A stretch of DNA of 64,000 bases from assembly GCA_020747015.1 (NCBI GenBank), contig JAGTJM010000057.1, forward strand, positions 124,001 through 188,000, written 5' to 3'. Below are positions 34,117-45,512 of this stretch, piece after piece. A model generated the notes under the pieces. It was not told where the DNA came from. It was given only the letters and a program-made list of their open reading frames with translations, and did no database searches. The stretch comes from Pyrenochaeta sp. MPI-SDFR-AT-0127. Lineage: Eukaryota; Ascomycota; Dothideomycetes; Pleosporales; Cucurbitariaceae. Numbering within the stretch: position 1 is the stretch's first letter; each line of letters starts with the position of its first letter. A program made the translations under genes and the position numbers.

Positions 34117-34392
34117 TCATTTCCTTCCCCTAAGTACATCGGTTAGATTGTTTATATTGTAAACCTCCCAAGGCTGAATCTCGTCACGACGGGCTATGAG
34201 ATCTTGACTGGCAAGCCGTGCAGCCTCGGCTTCCCGCAGCAACGATAATATCAGATCTGCAATCTGAAATTCGTCGGGGTCGTTGATGGGTTCTCAAAGT
34301 TTGTTGGACAGTGGAAAGTCATAGGAGAATATTTCAGCAACTTCTGTGAACTCAATATACTTGATGTCTATAGATCGAATATCGTTCGACAT
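34117..34392 (-). pseudogene. decayed reading frame with one internal stop
   Basis: From ATG 34392 the frame is protein-like (SNDIRSIDIKYIEFTEVAEI) up to a TGA at 34296-34294. It then continues in the same frame with highly coding-like sequence (DPDEFQIADLILSLLREAEA, then RRDEIQPWEVYNINNL) to a TGA at 34119. The second half is a clear charged helix. The neighbouring HET relic also carries a TGA after CTT, so both may have decayed by the same route. The family is not recognised. Confidence 0.45.
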
Positions 34393-37101
34393 AGTGTGCG
34401 TCGCTTCGGAGTTGACGATGTTGTGCTTTTAGGGGGTAACTTGCGGTGAATTAGGCCGTTTCAATCCACAAGATCTCAGCTTTGTATATTCTTACGATTT
34501 GGGAAATCATGTCTAACGGGAATTAAATATGAGAAAATTAAGAGAGAAATTGTGAATATATCTGCACATTGAAGTAGACAATACTGTGATAGAGCCGCAA
34601 GTCACTTCAAAAACTGTAAAGATATCATACAACAGAAACGCGAAGGACACTGTGAAGACAATCGCATGTTGTTCACTTTTACACAAATTATAAGAGCTAG
34701 ATTATTATATACAGCGTAAGTCATTTCATGGGAAGAAAAGTACGGCTATGAATTACTAACGCAAGTTTAAACTTCGTTGCTCGATGAAAGCTATCTATAG
34801 TCGTCATGGATATTGTATTTGGTGTGGGTTATATAGATGCCATTGCTGCTTCGTGGGTCAAATTCGGCCCCCACAAAGGGACTGACAAGGCATCCAAACT
34901 TCATCACCGAATTTCGGTTCCTCTTCCTCCAGTCTGGGAGGTCCTGGGCCGATTGGCATGCTCGTATCCGGCAAGGCGGCAGCACGCTAAGTACGAAGGA
35001 GCTCGGCGTTAGGTTATCACTAGATTAGGAAGAACTTTATTTAGTGGGGAGATAACGAGCAGGGCTCCTTCGTACATCAGCTCAACCTTCGAATATGGTC
35101 AGCGTGGTTATTTCAGTGACCGAGGCAGTTTTCGAGCACACCAAGGAGTTTCGGATGCGAGCTACCACCCCCGACAACACAATCTCTATCTTCAACGAGT
35201 GAAAGCAGTCTGGAGCTGTATGTGCGTCATAAGGCGCCATGCGTGGTTCGTAAGCATTCGCCTTAATTTTGTCGTCGGTAGTTCAAGCTTACGAAGTCAT
35301 GCACACTTGTTGTCATTTATATCATGGGCAGGCGACAAGTGCGACAAAGTTCAAAAGATTGATGGTAGAAATACTATTTTCATAGACAGACGTCTTCATG
35401 TGCCCAGAAGAGAAGTCCTGCAAGATCCAGTCACAAAATTCTCAGAGTCCGAATGCGAACGCCATACGTGTAGATGCGGTCTGTGCGGAGACGGCTACGG
35501 TGAGGGCGCCTTCCAAACACGATGTGCTTGCACCTGATCGGGTAACCTCGACCACAGTAGGGCGTTCGATTAAGCTTGGGTGCTGCCAATGATTTCATGG
35601 ATGGATAGTCTGACCAACATCATCTTGCTTTGATTCAAGTGGTGAGCAGCACTCGCTGCGCATTTGAGGCACAGTTACTGGTTCCATTTTGGCCATATCC
35701 GGACAGCGAATGGCGCGATAATAGCAATATGCAACTTGGTATATTGGCAAGCGATATGTCGAACAATTGCCATACAAAGGAGCTTTCAATGTTTTCGTGT
35801 GAGCACTGGTGAAAGCTATAGTGGACCCTTTGAACTGCTTTGACTTGAAGTTTCATGCATGGCTGCATGGTTGCATCGTTAGTGGCGGCGCAAATTCCTA
35901 GCAATCGCTGGCAATATGGCGATTCCGTGTCCTTCACCATGGGCTGGATCGTTCCACCGACTAATTATTACCGCTTCCCGAATCCATGGTTACGAATCTC
36001 TGAGCCTTGTCTGCAAGGACCGTTGGCTGAAGTTCTCCAGGGGGACTGTTCGGCAGACATCGCTGAATGGGGACAACCGGTAAACCAAACCATTGTCGGC
36101 GAAGGACGGCGCTTGTGATCGGTCACAATGTAGGACGCCTGGAAAGTCACATTCGTCCATTTGACAAAAGGGCCGGAGTATGTCTGGAAAGGTTGTTAGC
36201 GTATACCGTATCGCTAGCGCGCACATGGCGGGAAGCTGTACTGGTGCTGCACTCTAAGGGAGCTCATTTCAGGAGCCTCGGTACTTTCCACACATTTTGA
36301 AAGCTCCCAATCTGTTTAGTCTCGTTCCAGAGATGATCTACGACTACCAACCAACGAGGCCCAGCAAAACACTATCCTAACGTCTCCGAAACCTTCCGTT
36401 CAATAAGTATAACGGCTATCAATACGGTACGCTGTAATAATGGTGACGAAGGGACACAATTCACGACCGAGCAATGCCGCCGGATCCCGGTCGCCTTTCA
36501 AGGATTATGCTTTGCAGGATCACATTTGCAGAGCATGATCTGTCAAAGGAACGTGTGCAGGTGTTTGCAGCATGTGAGTGGTCTGTTTAAAGCCACCACA
36601 TGTGTTCTCGTCCATATGCTCCGCGGATTCACTCAGGCTCCGAAATACGTTTGCATGGCTTAGCGGGTGGAATAGCGTTGGACACCAATCATGCCCCTTT
36701 TTAATTTCGGCGGCTAGCTACAATCGGGATGACGCCGCGCGGGGCCCCGCACTTCGTTTACGACGCCACGCATCAATACTCAATACACCAAGATCTGCAA
36801 GCACGAAAATGGGTAGGACGGCGCAGTTGACAGGTGCTTTTCGAACAGAGGGGTATGTGAACCCCGGCCTTCTGGCGAATCAGCCCCTTGCATGGAATCT
36901 CGCTGCCGCGGTTGTTGCAACGTTGGCGTTGATAATTTAGTGGTATTTCAACACCATGAGACACGCCGAAGATATAGTAATTGGCCGACGCATGTGCTAC
37001 ACTTAGCATCAAGGCCTAGAGGCTCGGGACACCTATTTGAAGGTACCTTCGCCGCGATTTTGCACCTCTGTATGTTCTCGCGTCTCCACACAGACAACAC
37101 A
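34393..37101. other. gene-poor AT-rich stretch
   Basis: 2.7 kb without a convincing gene. The left part (34420-34790) is strongly AT-rich. A hairpin-like inverted repeat sits at 34991-35075. Open frames of 60-120 codons overlap on both strands and have no family resemblance. The right end is the leader of the MFS gene. Confidence 0.4.
34991..35075. repeat. imperfect inverted repeat (hairpin or MITE-like end pair)
   Basis: GTACGAAGGAGC at 34991-35002 is the exact reverse complement of GCTCCTTCGTAC at 35064-35075. Inside it a second, looser match (GTTATC near 35013, GATAAC near 35051) extends the pairing. The spacer is about 60 bp. It could be a small non-autonomous element or a transcribed hairpin. 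No flanking target-site duplication was clear. Confidence 0.6.
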
Positions 37102-39103
37102 ATGCAGGACACCACACTACAACCACCGCGACATTCTCATGATGTGGAGAAGGATCAGGTCACTCACTTGGAGAGGGCTGAATCTCGCACCCCGCCGAGT
37201 GAGGTCGAGAAAGGAAACAAGTTAGCCCCTGTCGTCAGCAGAGGACCTGAAGTTCATGAAAAGGTAAGATGGAGTCACATTTCGTAGCTCCATGTAGCTA
37301 ATCGATGAATAGATGAACCGCCGACTTTTCATGACTCTACTTTGTATGTCCTTCCTGTGGATCGGCTCACAAATTCCGTTGTTCTTGTTCGGCTCAGTCC
37401 TCCCCAATATCTACCAAGATATCGGCGGCGTCGACCGCTATGTGTGGTTCATCGTTGGATACCTCATTCCCAATGCAGCCCTTTGCCCTTTTGTTGGCGC
37501 ATTGTCGGATCTCTTCGGCCGCCAGAAGGTGGCTATCGTTGGGCAGGTCGCACTCATCGTTGGACCAATTATCACCGCCACGGCAAACACAATGAACATT
37601 GCTATCGGTACGTTATTGACGTTCATTTCAGTGTTTTATCGCTAATTCTATCTAGCGGGCAACGTCTTTTCTGGCATTGGTGCAGGTCTAAATGAGCTCA
37701 TCGCGCTTGCTGGAACAGCTGAAGTCGTTCCTATCAAAGACCGCGGCAAATACGTTGGTCTCGTTGTTTTCACGATCCTGCCCTTCTGTCCATCAGTCCT
37801 ATACGCCCAGCTTATTGCCCAGTCGAGCAATTGGCGCTACAACGGTATCTTTGTCGGCGTCTGGAACTTTGTCGGACTCCTTCTCTGTGTCTTCTGTTAC
37901 AAAGACCCGTCTCGTTTGACCGAAGATTACACTGCTCGCCACGTCCTCCGTCAAGTGGATTATATTGGCGGCATCCTCAGTACAGTAGGAATCACGCTTT
38001 TCATGATGGGCCTCCAGTGGGGTGCATCGCAGGTAAGCAGAGCTGGCTGTTGTCATGTGAAAGCTTGGGCTAACGCTTCCACAGTACGTTTGGGGTAGCG
38101 CTCACAATGTCGCGCCTTTGATCATCGGTCTGGCCTTCATCATTGCCTTCTTCGTCTGGGAGTTCCGTGCCCCATACCCTATGGTTCCCAGAGCGCTGTT
38201 TAGCAAGGCTAAAAAGACAATGATTATCATACTTCTCATCACGTTCCTGAGTGGCGGCAACTTCTTTGTTATGCTTCTCTTCTGGCCTACACAGATTTAC
38301 AACGTCTACGGTCAGTCCAGCTACCTTTCATGTCCTGAATTTTGATGACTGACATATTCGCAGGAGATGATCCAGTTGGCATCGGAATTCGCTCTCTACC
38401 CATCGGATTCGGCATCATTGGCGGTGCAGTGATATCTCTCGTGCTGATTCCAATCACCAAAGGACGTATTCGAGCGCTCATGATCTTTTTCACCGCAATG
38501 ATGACTGCTGGAACTGGCGCAGTGTGCATCTCCACGCCCTACAATCTCAACACAGTCTACGTTGTAGTGTCCCTTGCATCAATCGGTGTTGGTGGCGTCA
38601 TCATCCCTTGCTCCATCATCGCCCAGATTGCTTGCCCAGACGAGCTTATTGCGACCATCACTGCCATCACTCTCTCCATCCGTTACATTGGTGGCGCAAT
38701 CGGTTTCGCTGTCTACTCCAATCTCTTCTTCCGCAAGGTCACCGAAGCGCTCACAGAAATTGTTGCCAAGAAGACCCTCGGAATGAAAGCCATCGTCAAC
38801 CCATTAACACCAGCAGGCCTCAAGGTTATTATACATATCACTGAGCTCATGGGCAACGCGAGGTTCGATGAGGTTAAAGAGATTCTCGCCAAAGATCCAT
38901 CCGTAATCCAGAGGAAAGCGTTTCCCACGATCCTTAAGGCCTCACAGGAAGCGTTCTCGCTAGCATATAGGTGGCCTTACTGGATCAGTATTGCGTTTGG
39001 CGGTACTTGCTTTATTTTGAGCTTCTTTTTGGGAAATATCACAGAGCTGTTGACAGCACAAATTGCTCATCCCGTCCGGGAAGATGAAGAATCTCACAAG
39101 TAA
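37102..39103 (+). CDS. MFS transporter of the TRI12-like efflux family, 599 aa
   Basis: Five exons (37102-37263, 37313-37607, 37656-38032, 38085-38310, 38364-39103) join in phase over introns of 48-53 nt. After a hydrophilic N-terminal 54 residues come about 14 membrane helices, with the family blocks FGSVLPNIYQDIGGVDRYVW, SDLFGRQKVAIVGQ (the MFS loop 2-3 motif), GAGLNELIALAGTAEVVPIKDRGKYVG, and IGGVIIPC-like VGVGGVIIPCSIIAQ late in the protein. This layout is that of the fungal trichothecene-efflux-pump (TRI12) family, whose members also move other metabolites or siderophores. No biosynthetic genes lie next to it, so its substrate is unknown. Plasma-membrane export is inferred. Confidence 0.85.
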
Positions 39104-40348
39104 AGAATAGGGTTCGACGCACTTAGTCATACTGAAAGGAAAGTATTTCGGATGTTGGACCAACAGACTGTCTCGATGGCTGTTCACAGTGTCTGTGAAG
39201 ACAGCACTTCGGTCTTCCAGGTTGGAGAACTCGAACTAGAGTATCATCGATTACTTTGAATTCAGAACGGCAACTTGCAGTATTTTGATGTACGAATTGA
39301 ATGATCATTATGTCTCTTAGCACTTCACCATGCGCCGACCCACTGCGTTTTTGCACGTGACAACTTATCCAATTCGCACCAAAGCCGGAGCCAAATTTCG
39401 CCTCACCTCTGCACACACATACAAGCCATTTCTAGTCTCTCGACCAAAGAACCTATTATTCAAAAGCCCATTTTACTTCAGCCACTTTTAGGGCCATTTT
39501 GCATGATACTATGGGAAACATCCAAGCGGCTCAGTATGTAGGATTGTATCTTACTGATAGAAAGCTCTAGCATAGGTCTGTTCATCTCCACTTCTCGCAA
39601 TTGGGCATGAACAGTGGTTCTTAGTCATCGCGAGGATCACCAGAATGAGTCAAGATATAGTAAGCGTAATTCGCAGCATCTCTATAACTTCTACAAGCGT
39701 GTGAGTTCCTGTTACTTGCTAATTAATCATCATTTGCTAGTGTTCCATGATATTTCCTAAGGGTTTTTCAACTATCATAGTCCCTTCAGAACATACAACC
39801 ACTTGTATTTTGTCTTGCTCCGGTGGTCATAGTTGCTCTCCATCACTCAAGAAAAATCATGGAGTAGTCTGCTAATGGTCTCAAAATTTCTATACAATAT
39901 TCTTAAATCAAAAGCGCGCTCTTTTTGAGCCGCCATAGGGTATCAAACTCCATAAAATGCCCAAGATTCTCGCTTGCAAAAAGGCTAAAAAAAAAAAGGT
40001 ATCGCTCAAGATGGTGGAGTATGAGGATATGGTATTCCGTGCCGCCAATCAAGAACTCGCAGAATGGTCGATTGAGGGCACGCCATGTCGAAGAGGCATC
40101 GACCGCATCGCTTGTCAAACCAACTCAAGATAAATAAGAACAAGAGACTGTACATCTTTTATACATGCTCAGACTTTGGTCCAAAGCTTCAAGATGTAGT
40201 CGTGTGGGGTGCAGCATGGTTTGCCATGCCAAGGTAAATCGGAAATGTCGGAAGCCACGGAAATGGCGGGGATATTCAAGAAACAGTTGTCCGTTTCGAG
40301 GCGTTCCACACGCACGTAACAAGATGAAAATGGGAATGTCCAAGACAT
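39104..40348. other. intergenic spacer between convergent genes
   Basis: 1.2 kb of 3' flanks. AT-rich, with an A-run at 39989-39998. No coding or repeat feature recognised. Confidence 0.45.
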
Positions 40349-41992
40349 TTAACGACGGCGAGCGAGGTGGGTAATGCCACCAATCAAGACGCCAGCGGTA
40401 ATGATGCCGACTGTCGTCCAAGGCGCGGTCGAGAAGAAGTACCAGCTGGTCGACACGGCACCCAACATGCAGTCAGAAACGGTGGGGTTCTGCTTGATGT
40501 TCTTCAGATCTGGTGATGGCGGGCGCTCCATGACTGGCCCCTTTTCAGCAGGTGAAAGAAGAGGTAGATCGATAGCTTCGAGTGGCTCATCATTGACAAG
40601 GTCGATCTCGCAGTAGGGTGCATCCCTGGGCGGTGGTGTAGACGACCAGTCTACTAGTTCCAGTGGCTCATATTTATCATCTTCGCCTTCGAAATTCTCT
40701 GTATCTGGAGACGGCCGTGAAGAGTAGGGAAGAATTAAGTTGTTGTGATAGATATCTTCCAGTAACTCGGTCGTAACACCACTGACCACATCCTGTTCTT
40801 CCTGTTGATTTACTTCTACTCCATTCTCTTGCGGCTTTCGTGTATTAATTGAACCATCAATCTCAGACTCGGGGTTGCCATTCTTTAAGGGCTGAATGAG
40901 CGCTTTCACAGAACGATGGCGTTCTATGCACTTGTGCTGGGCAATCTTGGACCGAGTAGGAGAAGCAGGTATCGTCAGAGAAGGCTGTGAATATTGGGGC
41001 ACCGCAAAATAGGCCGAAAGAGGTGGCGATGTAGGAGGAGAGGCAGAATGGTAGCCTTCGTCGAGGGTGTTTGCATCATGTTCATCGTCGAAGAGGTCCG
41101 CAAAGTCAAATTCTTCGTCCGCTGGGATTGAATCTGGCTCGGGAAGAAATGACGCCTTAGTCAGAGTGCAGCGTGAGTCGCGCTTGACATCGGATATGTG
41201 CGCAACCCTTGCGACTTGCAGACTAGCACCGGAGTCGTTGTCCGAATCTTCCTCAGTATCAGTCGATACCATCTCCACGAGATCGGACTCTTCATCATTC
41301 TTCTCGTGGAGAGGCAGTTCATCAAGCATGACCTCACTGAAGTCCTCATACAGCTCTGCATTTTGTTCATGCTGCTCTTCAGAAATCTTCTTGATTTGGT
41401 CATCGAGCTCAATGATGTCGCATTGAGTCTTTTCAAAGCCGGGATTCACTTCTGACCTCGCTTCGTCCATGAAGACAACTTGTTGGAGCCGTGAAGGTCG
41501 GAACTGCACCGTGCGACGGCAATCGAGTCCGCTGTCGGCCTTCATCCGGTTCCAATTTTGTGTGTATTGGTTGCGTATATATGGTGACGGAGAGAGGTCG
41601 CAATAATAGCTTAGCTCAGGGTATGCGGGAGCGTCGGAATCGTCATTCAATGCTCGAGAAACGAGGCATCCATGTGCTTGTGCGCACTGCCAGTCTAAGT
41701 CCTCGGGTGTCAGGCCTTCACTCTCAGCCGGCACTTCGAGTAGTGGCAAATCAACAATGCCCGCGATATGCTCTTCAATGGCTGACGTCTCAGGTTTAAT
41801 ATTATTCAGACCAGTGACGATGAGATGAGCGCCATCATCGGCGAGCGGGATCTGCAGTGCTCCCAAATCCTCGATGGTGGGTGCGGAGGTGTCGGTGGTG
41901 GCTTTCCAAGACTCCAAGTCGAAGTCGTCTTCCTCGTCATCTGCCCAGTTGAAGGAGCTTGATGGATGTTTACTGACAGTAGTTGAAGACAT
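40349..41992 (-). CDS. acidic tail-anchored protein of unknown function, 547 aa
   Basis: Single exon, ATG 41992. The first 500 residues are acidic and apparently disordered, starting with FNWADDEEDDFDLESW (about residues 14-29) and including several SPP/TP motifs (SASPPTSPPLSAYF, RPPSPDLKN) that could be phosphorylated. The only hydrophobic segment is at the extreme C-terminus (about residues 519-543, APWTTVGIITAGVLIGGITH), followed by ARRR and the stop. This is the geometry of a tail-anchored protein, with a basic tail that favours the mitochondrial outer membrane or peroxisome over ER (inference). The N-terminal WADDEE motif may be a conserved binding site. The family is not recognised. Confidence 0.7.
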   Translation of the reverse strand: MSSTTVSKHPSSSFNWADDEEDDFDLESWKATTDTSAPTIEDLGALQIPLADDGAHLIVTGLNNIKPETSAIEEHIAGIVDLPLLEVPAESEGLTPEDLDWQCAQAHGCLVSRALNDDSDAPAYPELSYYCDLSPSPYIRNQYTQNWNRMKADSGLDCRRTVQFRPSRLQQVVFMDEARSEVNPGFEKTQCDIIELDDQIKKISEEQHEQNAELYEDFSEVMLDELPLHEKNDEESDLVEMVSTDTEEDSDNDSGASLQVARVAHISDVKRDSRCTLTKASFLPEPDSIPADEEFDFADLFDDEHDANTLDEGYHSASPPTSPPLSAYFAVPQYSQPSLTIPASPTRSKIAQHKCIERHRSVKALIQPLKNGNPESEIDGSINTRKPQENGVEVNQQEEQDVVSGVTTELLEDIYHNNLILPYSSRPSPDTENFEGEDDKYEPLELVDWSSTPPPRDAPYCEIDLVNDEPLEAIDLPLLSPAEKGPVMERPPSPDLKNIKQNPTVSDCMLGAVSTSWYFFSTAPWTTVGIITAGVLIGGITHLARRR

Positions 41993-44066
41993 TTTTTTAT
42001 GCGCCTTGCTATCAGAAGCAAGAAGAGCCCTATGAGAATGAGCTTTCGTAATGGGTGGAGAAGCTGAGACAGGATATGCAAGCGAAGATAGGATATGCGA
42101 GAGGTGGGTTTTGGTTTATATTAAGATTCGGTTGAGTTGAAATAAATGGGACCGCAAAAGATTCGAGTTTCGAGCAATTTTACAGTGAGAGCCTACCGAA
42201 TAGAGATCCTTGGCAGTGCTCTCCTGTGGTTAAGGCTCGTGCGTGGAGGACTGTTGCGGAGGAAACAAGTGGGAGGCTGGGAGTATTGGGTGGGTAACCA
42301 TATTCTTCAGAGTGAAAGCATTGTGCACCAACATCTCGGCCATGGGTCACGTTCCCAGCAATAGCAGATCTTCCAAACTAACTTGGCCAATAAGATGTGG
42401 TACCACATTAAGGGTACACAATGTTGACGTATTGAAAGCATTGCATGGATTATGATATGCTACAGCATTCACTGTGCTCAAGGTATTCGAGTGTACAGGC
42501 AAGGCTTGTGAAGGTGTGAACAAGGCGAACAAAGAAAACAATCAAACATATTGAGGAACCGGACCAAGGATAGCATAATACCACAGGCATGCTATAACAG
42601 CCTTAGAATGGGTTACGTTACGTGGTGGACAGTGAAAGGTAGATGGCGAACTATCTGGGTGAATTTTGCAGTAGACTTGGCGTAGCGGCTTATTGTTTGT
42701 AGAATATATTTGGAGATCATGTGGGAATACCTCTTCAACCCTCCAACCCAATGGTCACTGTTGTAGTCTTAGCAGTTGTTTCGAAAACGGTAGACGTTCT
42801 CTGTTACTCATCCGGTAGAAGTGCTTGCTCGACCTGAACTCGACCGGTTCCCTGACAAACTCGATAGTAGATTGTTGTTGAACTATGGGCGCTGGTGGGC
42901 AATCTGGCTGTCACCATAATGGCTAGCGGTAAGACGTGTCAATGGCTCAGTACCCTCCTCTATCTCCAATTCTAGCAACCGTTCGCTTATGCCACAAGGT
43001 TGTCAATTTTGTAACCAGCGCGAACAGTGGTAGCCAGTACACCAAACCCATACTGACACTGCATAGGGTCGCAGCGCGCATGCAAACCATGGGTCACGGG
43101 AAGTAATACTACGAACCAATACTCGGCTACCATGCAGCCTGCACGTACTCGGTAAACCAAATAGGAAAGCAAGCAAGCCACCTCCCCGGTAGCGTAACAG
43201 AAATCCCTGTGTTCATTCAACCAGCCAATACTGTTGTTGGGAGGTATAGACTTAAAAGCACAATTATTTTGCCAAGATTGTTTTCTTCATTCTACAAGGT
43301 TGGTCTGCTACCTGCCAATACGTAGCGTTGTGTCATATCAATACTGCTAGACGGAAAGGTCTCGCTACTATGTTTGAGTAGTGCATTGTTGAAATCACAA
43401 GTAGTATGAGCATAGTGCGATGAAAGAACAACAATACGCATTGTCTTCGATCGTGACGTAACTTCCTTGCACAAAGTTGCCATAGCAAGCCGTACCAAAA
43501 TAGTCCAATAAAGATACTAAACATAAATCGCGCCTGGGGAACCTAACCAAAGTACATGTGGCACCCCGTCATCTTACATTACAGATGTAGTGCGATTTGC
43601 TAAGCGAACTTGGCGCGAAGAGGCTTTACAAGCTGATAATCACGGCCCGGAATTGTTCGAATATAGCTACGCGTGCTCTCGCCTCGTAGCGCGGCTCAGT
43701 CTGGCACATGGGAACGAATCTATCGTAGGAATCTTCAAGGGGCATAGTCCTTTAACAACATAAGTATCGTCCTCTGTAGAGTTCTTTCGGTCAGCTCAGT
43801 CCCAATATCTGTATAGTGGAATTGACTCCAGGCAGGATATATAACAAAAGTTTATTTAGTTATAGCTTTTCTTTCAAAATAATCTTCTTAGATACATCAC
43901 TGAAGGAGTCAGCTGGCGAACAGGTTGGTAAATGTCTGATAGAAGTCATTGGTGCATATGCAGGTATGATTGTCACTTGGGATGCTGAGAATTTTTTCGA
44001 TTGGTACCAGTGTCTAAGCAAAGTCTACTGGAGGAAACATTTCTGTCTATAATGGACTTATGAAAC
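41993..44066. other. 2-kb intergenic spacer
   Basis: The left 200 bp is the leader of the tail-anchored protein gene. The rest, up to the stop of the SDR gene, shows no open frame with family resemblance, no repeat and no RNA gene recognisable by eye. Confidence 0.45.
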
Positions 44067-45128
44067 TTACTGGCCAACGGGTTTCCTGTGCATGACCGTC
44101 GCAGCAGCCTATTCCAGATTAGCAAACTGTATCCACAAGTCCTCATAGACGTACGTACCTGATGATTCGGGAATATCAATGTATCCGCCACAACAACATT
44201 CTCCCTCCTGCCAGCAGTGAAAACAATGACCTCGGCAATATCCTCTCCCGTTAATGGCTCCACACCCTCGTAAACCTTCTTCGCCTTCTCCTTGTCGCCT
44301 CCAAATCTGACAACGCTGAACTCGGTCTCGACCTGGCCGGGATCAATGCCGATGACGCGAATGCGTGTGGCGATGAGCTCCTTGCGCAGTGCGTCGGTGA
44401 AGGTGCGAACCGCGGCCTTTGTTGCGCAGTAGATGCTGCCGCCTTGGTAGGGCTCACGTCCAGCGATACTTCCAATGTTTATGATATCTCCCGAGGGAAC
44501 GGACCGCGCTTTGAAGATGGGCAGGATGGCTTGGGTCATGTTTATTAAGCCGGTGACATTGGTAGCGAACATGACATCGATGTCGGCAGGGGAGATATCA
44601 GGGGCTTGTGCAACGCCTTTGACGAGGCCGCTATATTTGTGTCAGCTGTTGTATACATGTTGAATGGTATGAGATGGAGGGGAAAGAGCCAACTTACGCA
44701 TTATTGACCAGCACGTCAATGTCCTTGAACTCTTGTGGCAGGTTTCCAACAAAGTTCTGAATCTCCTCTGGCTTGCTGACATCAAGCTTCACTGGTAGAA
44801 CCTTGACACCCTTTGCGAAGCCCTCAATCTCCTTTGCGACCTCCTTCAGCGTGTCTTCGCGACGCGCCGTCAAGATGAGCTTCAAATCATCAGGCTGTGT
44901 GCGGGCAAACTCGATGGCGGTGGCCTTTCCAATGCCAGAGGAAGCGCCCGTAATCACAATGGTCTTGCCCTTTAGGCGTTCAGCGACTCTGGAAGACATG
45001 TTTGCAGAGTGTTGACGAAAGACGCTCGATAGTTGGGTATTTGTGACTGCGATGCGGGGTCGAAAGAGAGCTCCAGCACAGGCGGCAGAGGCACGGAAGA
45101 ATTGTTTCGAAGACGGGAGAAGATGCAT
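44067..45128 (-). CDS. short-chain dehydrogenase, YMR226C/YdfG-like serine 3-dehydrogenase, 314 aa
   Basis: Exons 45128-44698, 44630-44159 and 44108-44067 join in phase (introns 67 and 50 nt). The Rossmann motif TGASSGIG is at residues 60-67, NNAG at 142-145, and the catalytic Ser198, Tyr211 and Lys215 are in NIGSIAG and YCATK. The EPYQGGSIYCATKAAVRTF block and the ADTLIFPNHQ then AAATVMHRK ending are those of the NADP-dependent L-allo-threonine/serine dehydrogenase group (yeast YMR226C, E. coli YdfG), which oxidise 3-hydroxy acids. The last exon is only 42 nt. The 43 residues before Met44 are rich in Arg, Ser and Ala with no acidic residue, like a mitochondrial presequence. Met44 would give the cytosolic form. 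Confidence 0.88.
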
Positions 45129-45512
45129 GTATGTTGCAGCACCTTATATCGGAGGAATTGGAGCTCTGAAGGCGTGTCAAGGGTGTACAATTGCGAGTTC
45201 GGAGAAGAACAAGACCGAGTGGTGGGTTGGCCTTTCGGAGTTATTCCGAGGTTTCCGAGGCCCGCGAGTCATGGTTGCGTGGTGGAGGTAAAAGCACGAC
45301 AATATGCAGCTCATGTGTGTCATTCTGTGTCAGCCGCATCATGTCGCACGTCGCATATACATGTGAGTTATTTTGTGTATTCTTGTTTTATTTCTGTTCC
45401 TGCTTCTATGCAGCTGCCGTCGTATATCATTAAAAATCCATACTCATACAACCCAATTCTCAACTCCAAGCACAAACGAGTGCAGGGTATCGACTGACTT
45501 CACCGTAGACAT
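45129..45512. other. intergenic spacer
   Basis: 5' flank of the SDR gene and 3' flank of the acidic small protein. No feature seen. Confidence 0.4.

Noticed and set aside
32901..34392. Repeat-induced point mutation as cause of the stops
   Set aside because: RIP mainly makes TAA/TAG from CAA/CAG. The stops here are TGA and the surrounding sequence is not depleted of CA dinucleotides to the eye, so simple decay is more likely.
34393..37101. Possible transposon or secreted-protein genes in the gene-poor stretch
   Set aside because: No transposase or reverse-transcriptase motif, no terminal repeats beyond the short hairpin, and frames conflict on both strands.
37102..39103. Reading the TRI12-like pump as evidence for a trichothecene cluster
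   Set aside because: No terpene synthase, P450 or other biosynthetic gene lies within the window.
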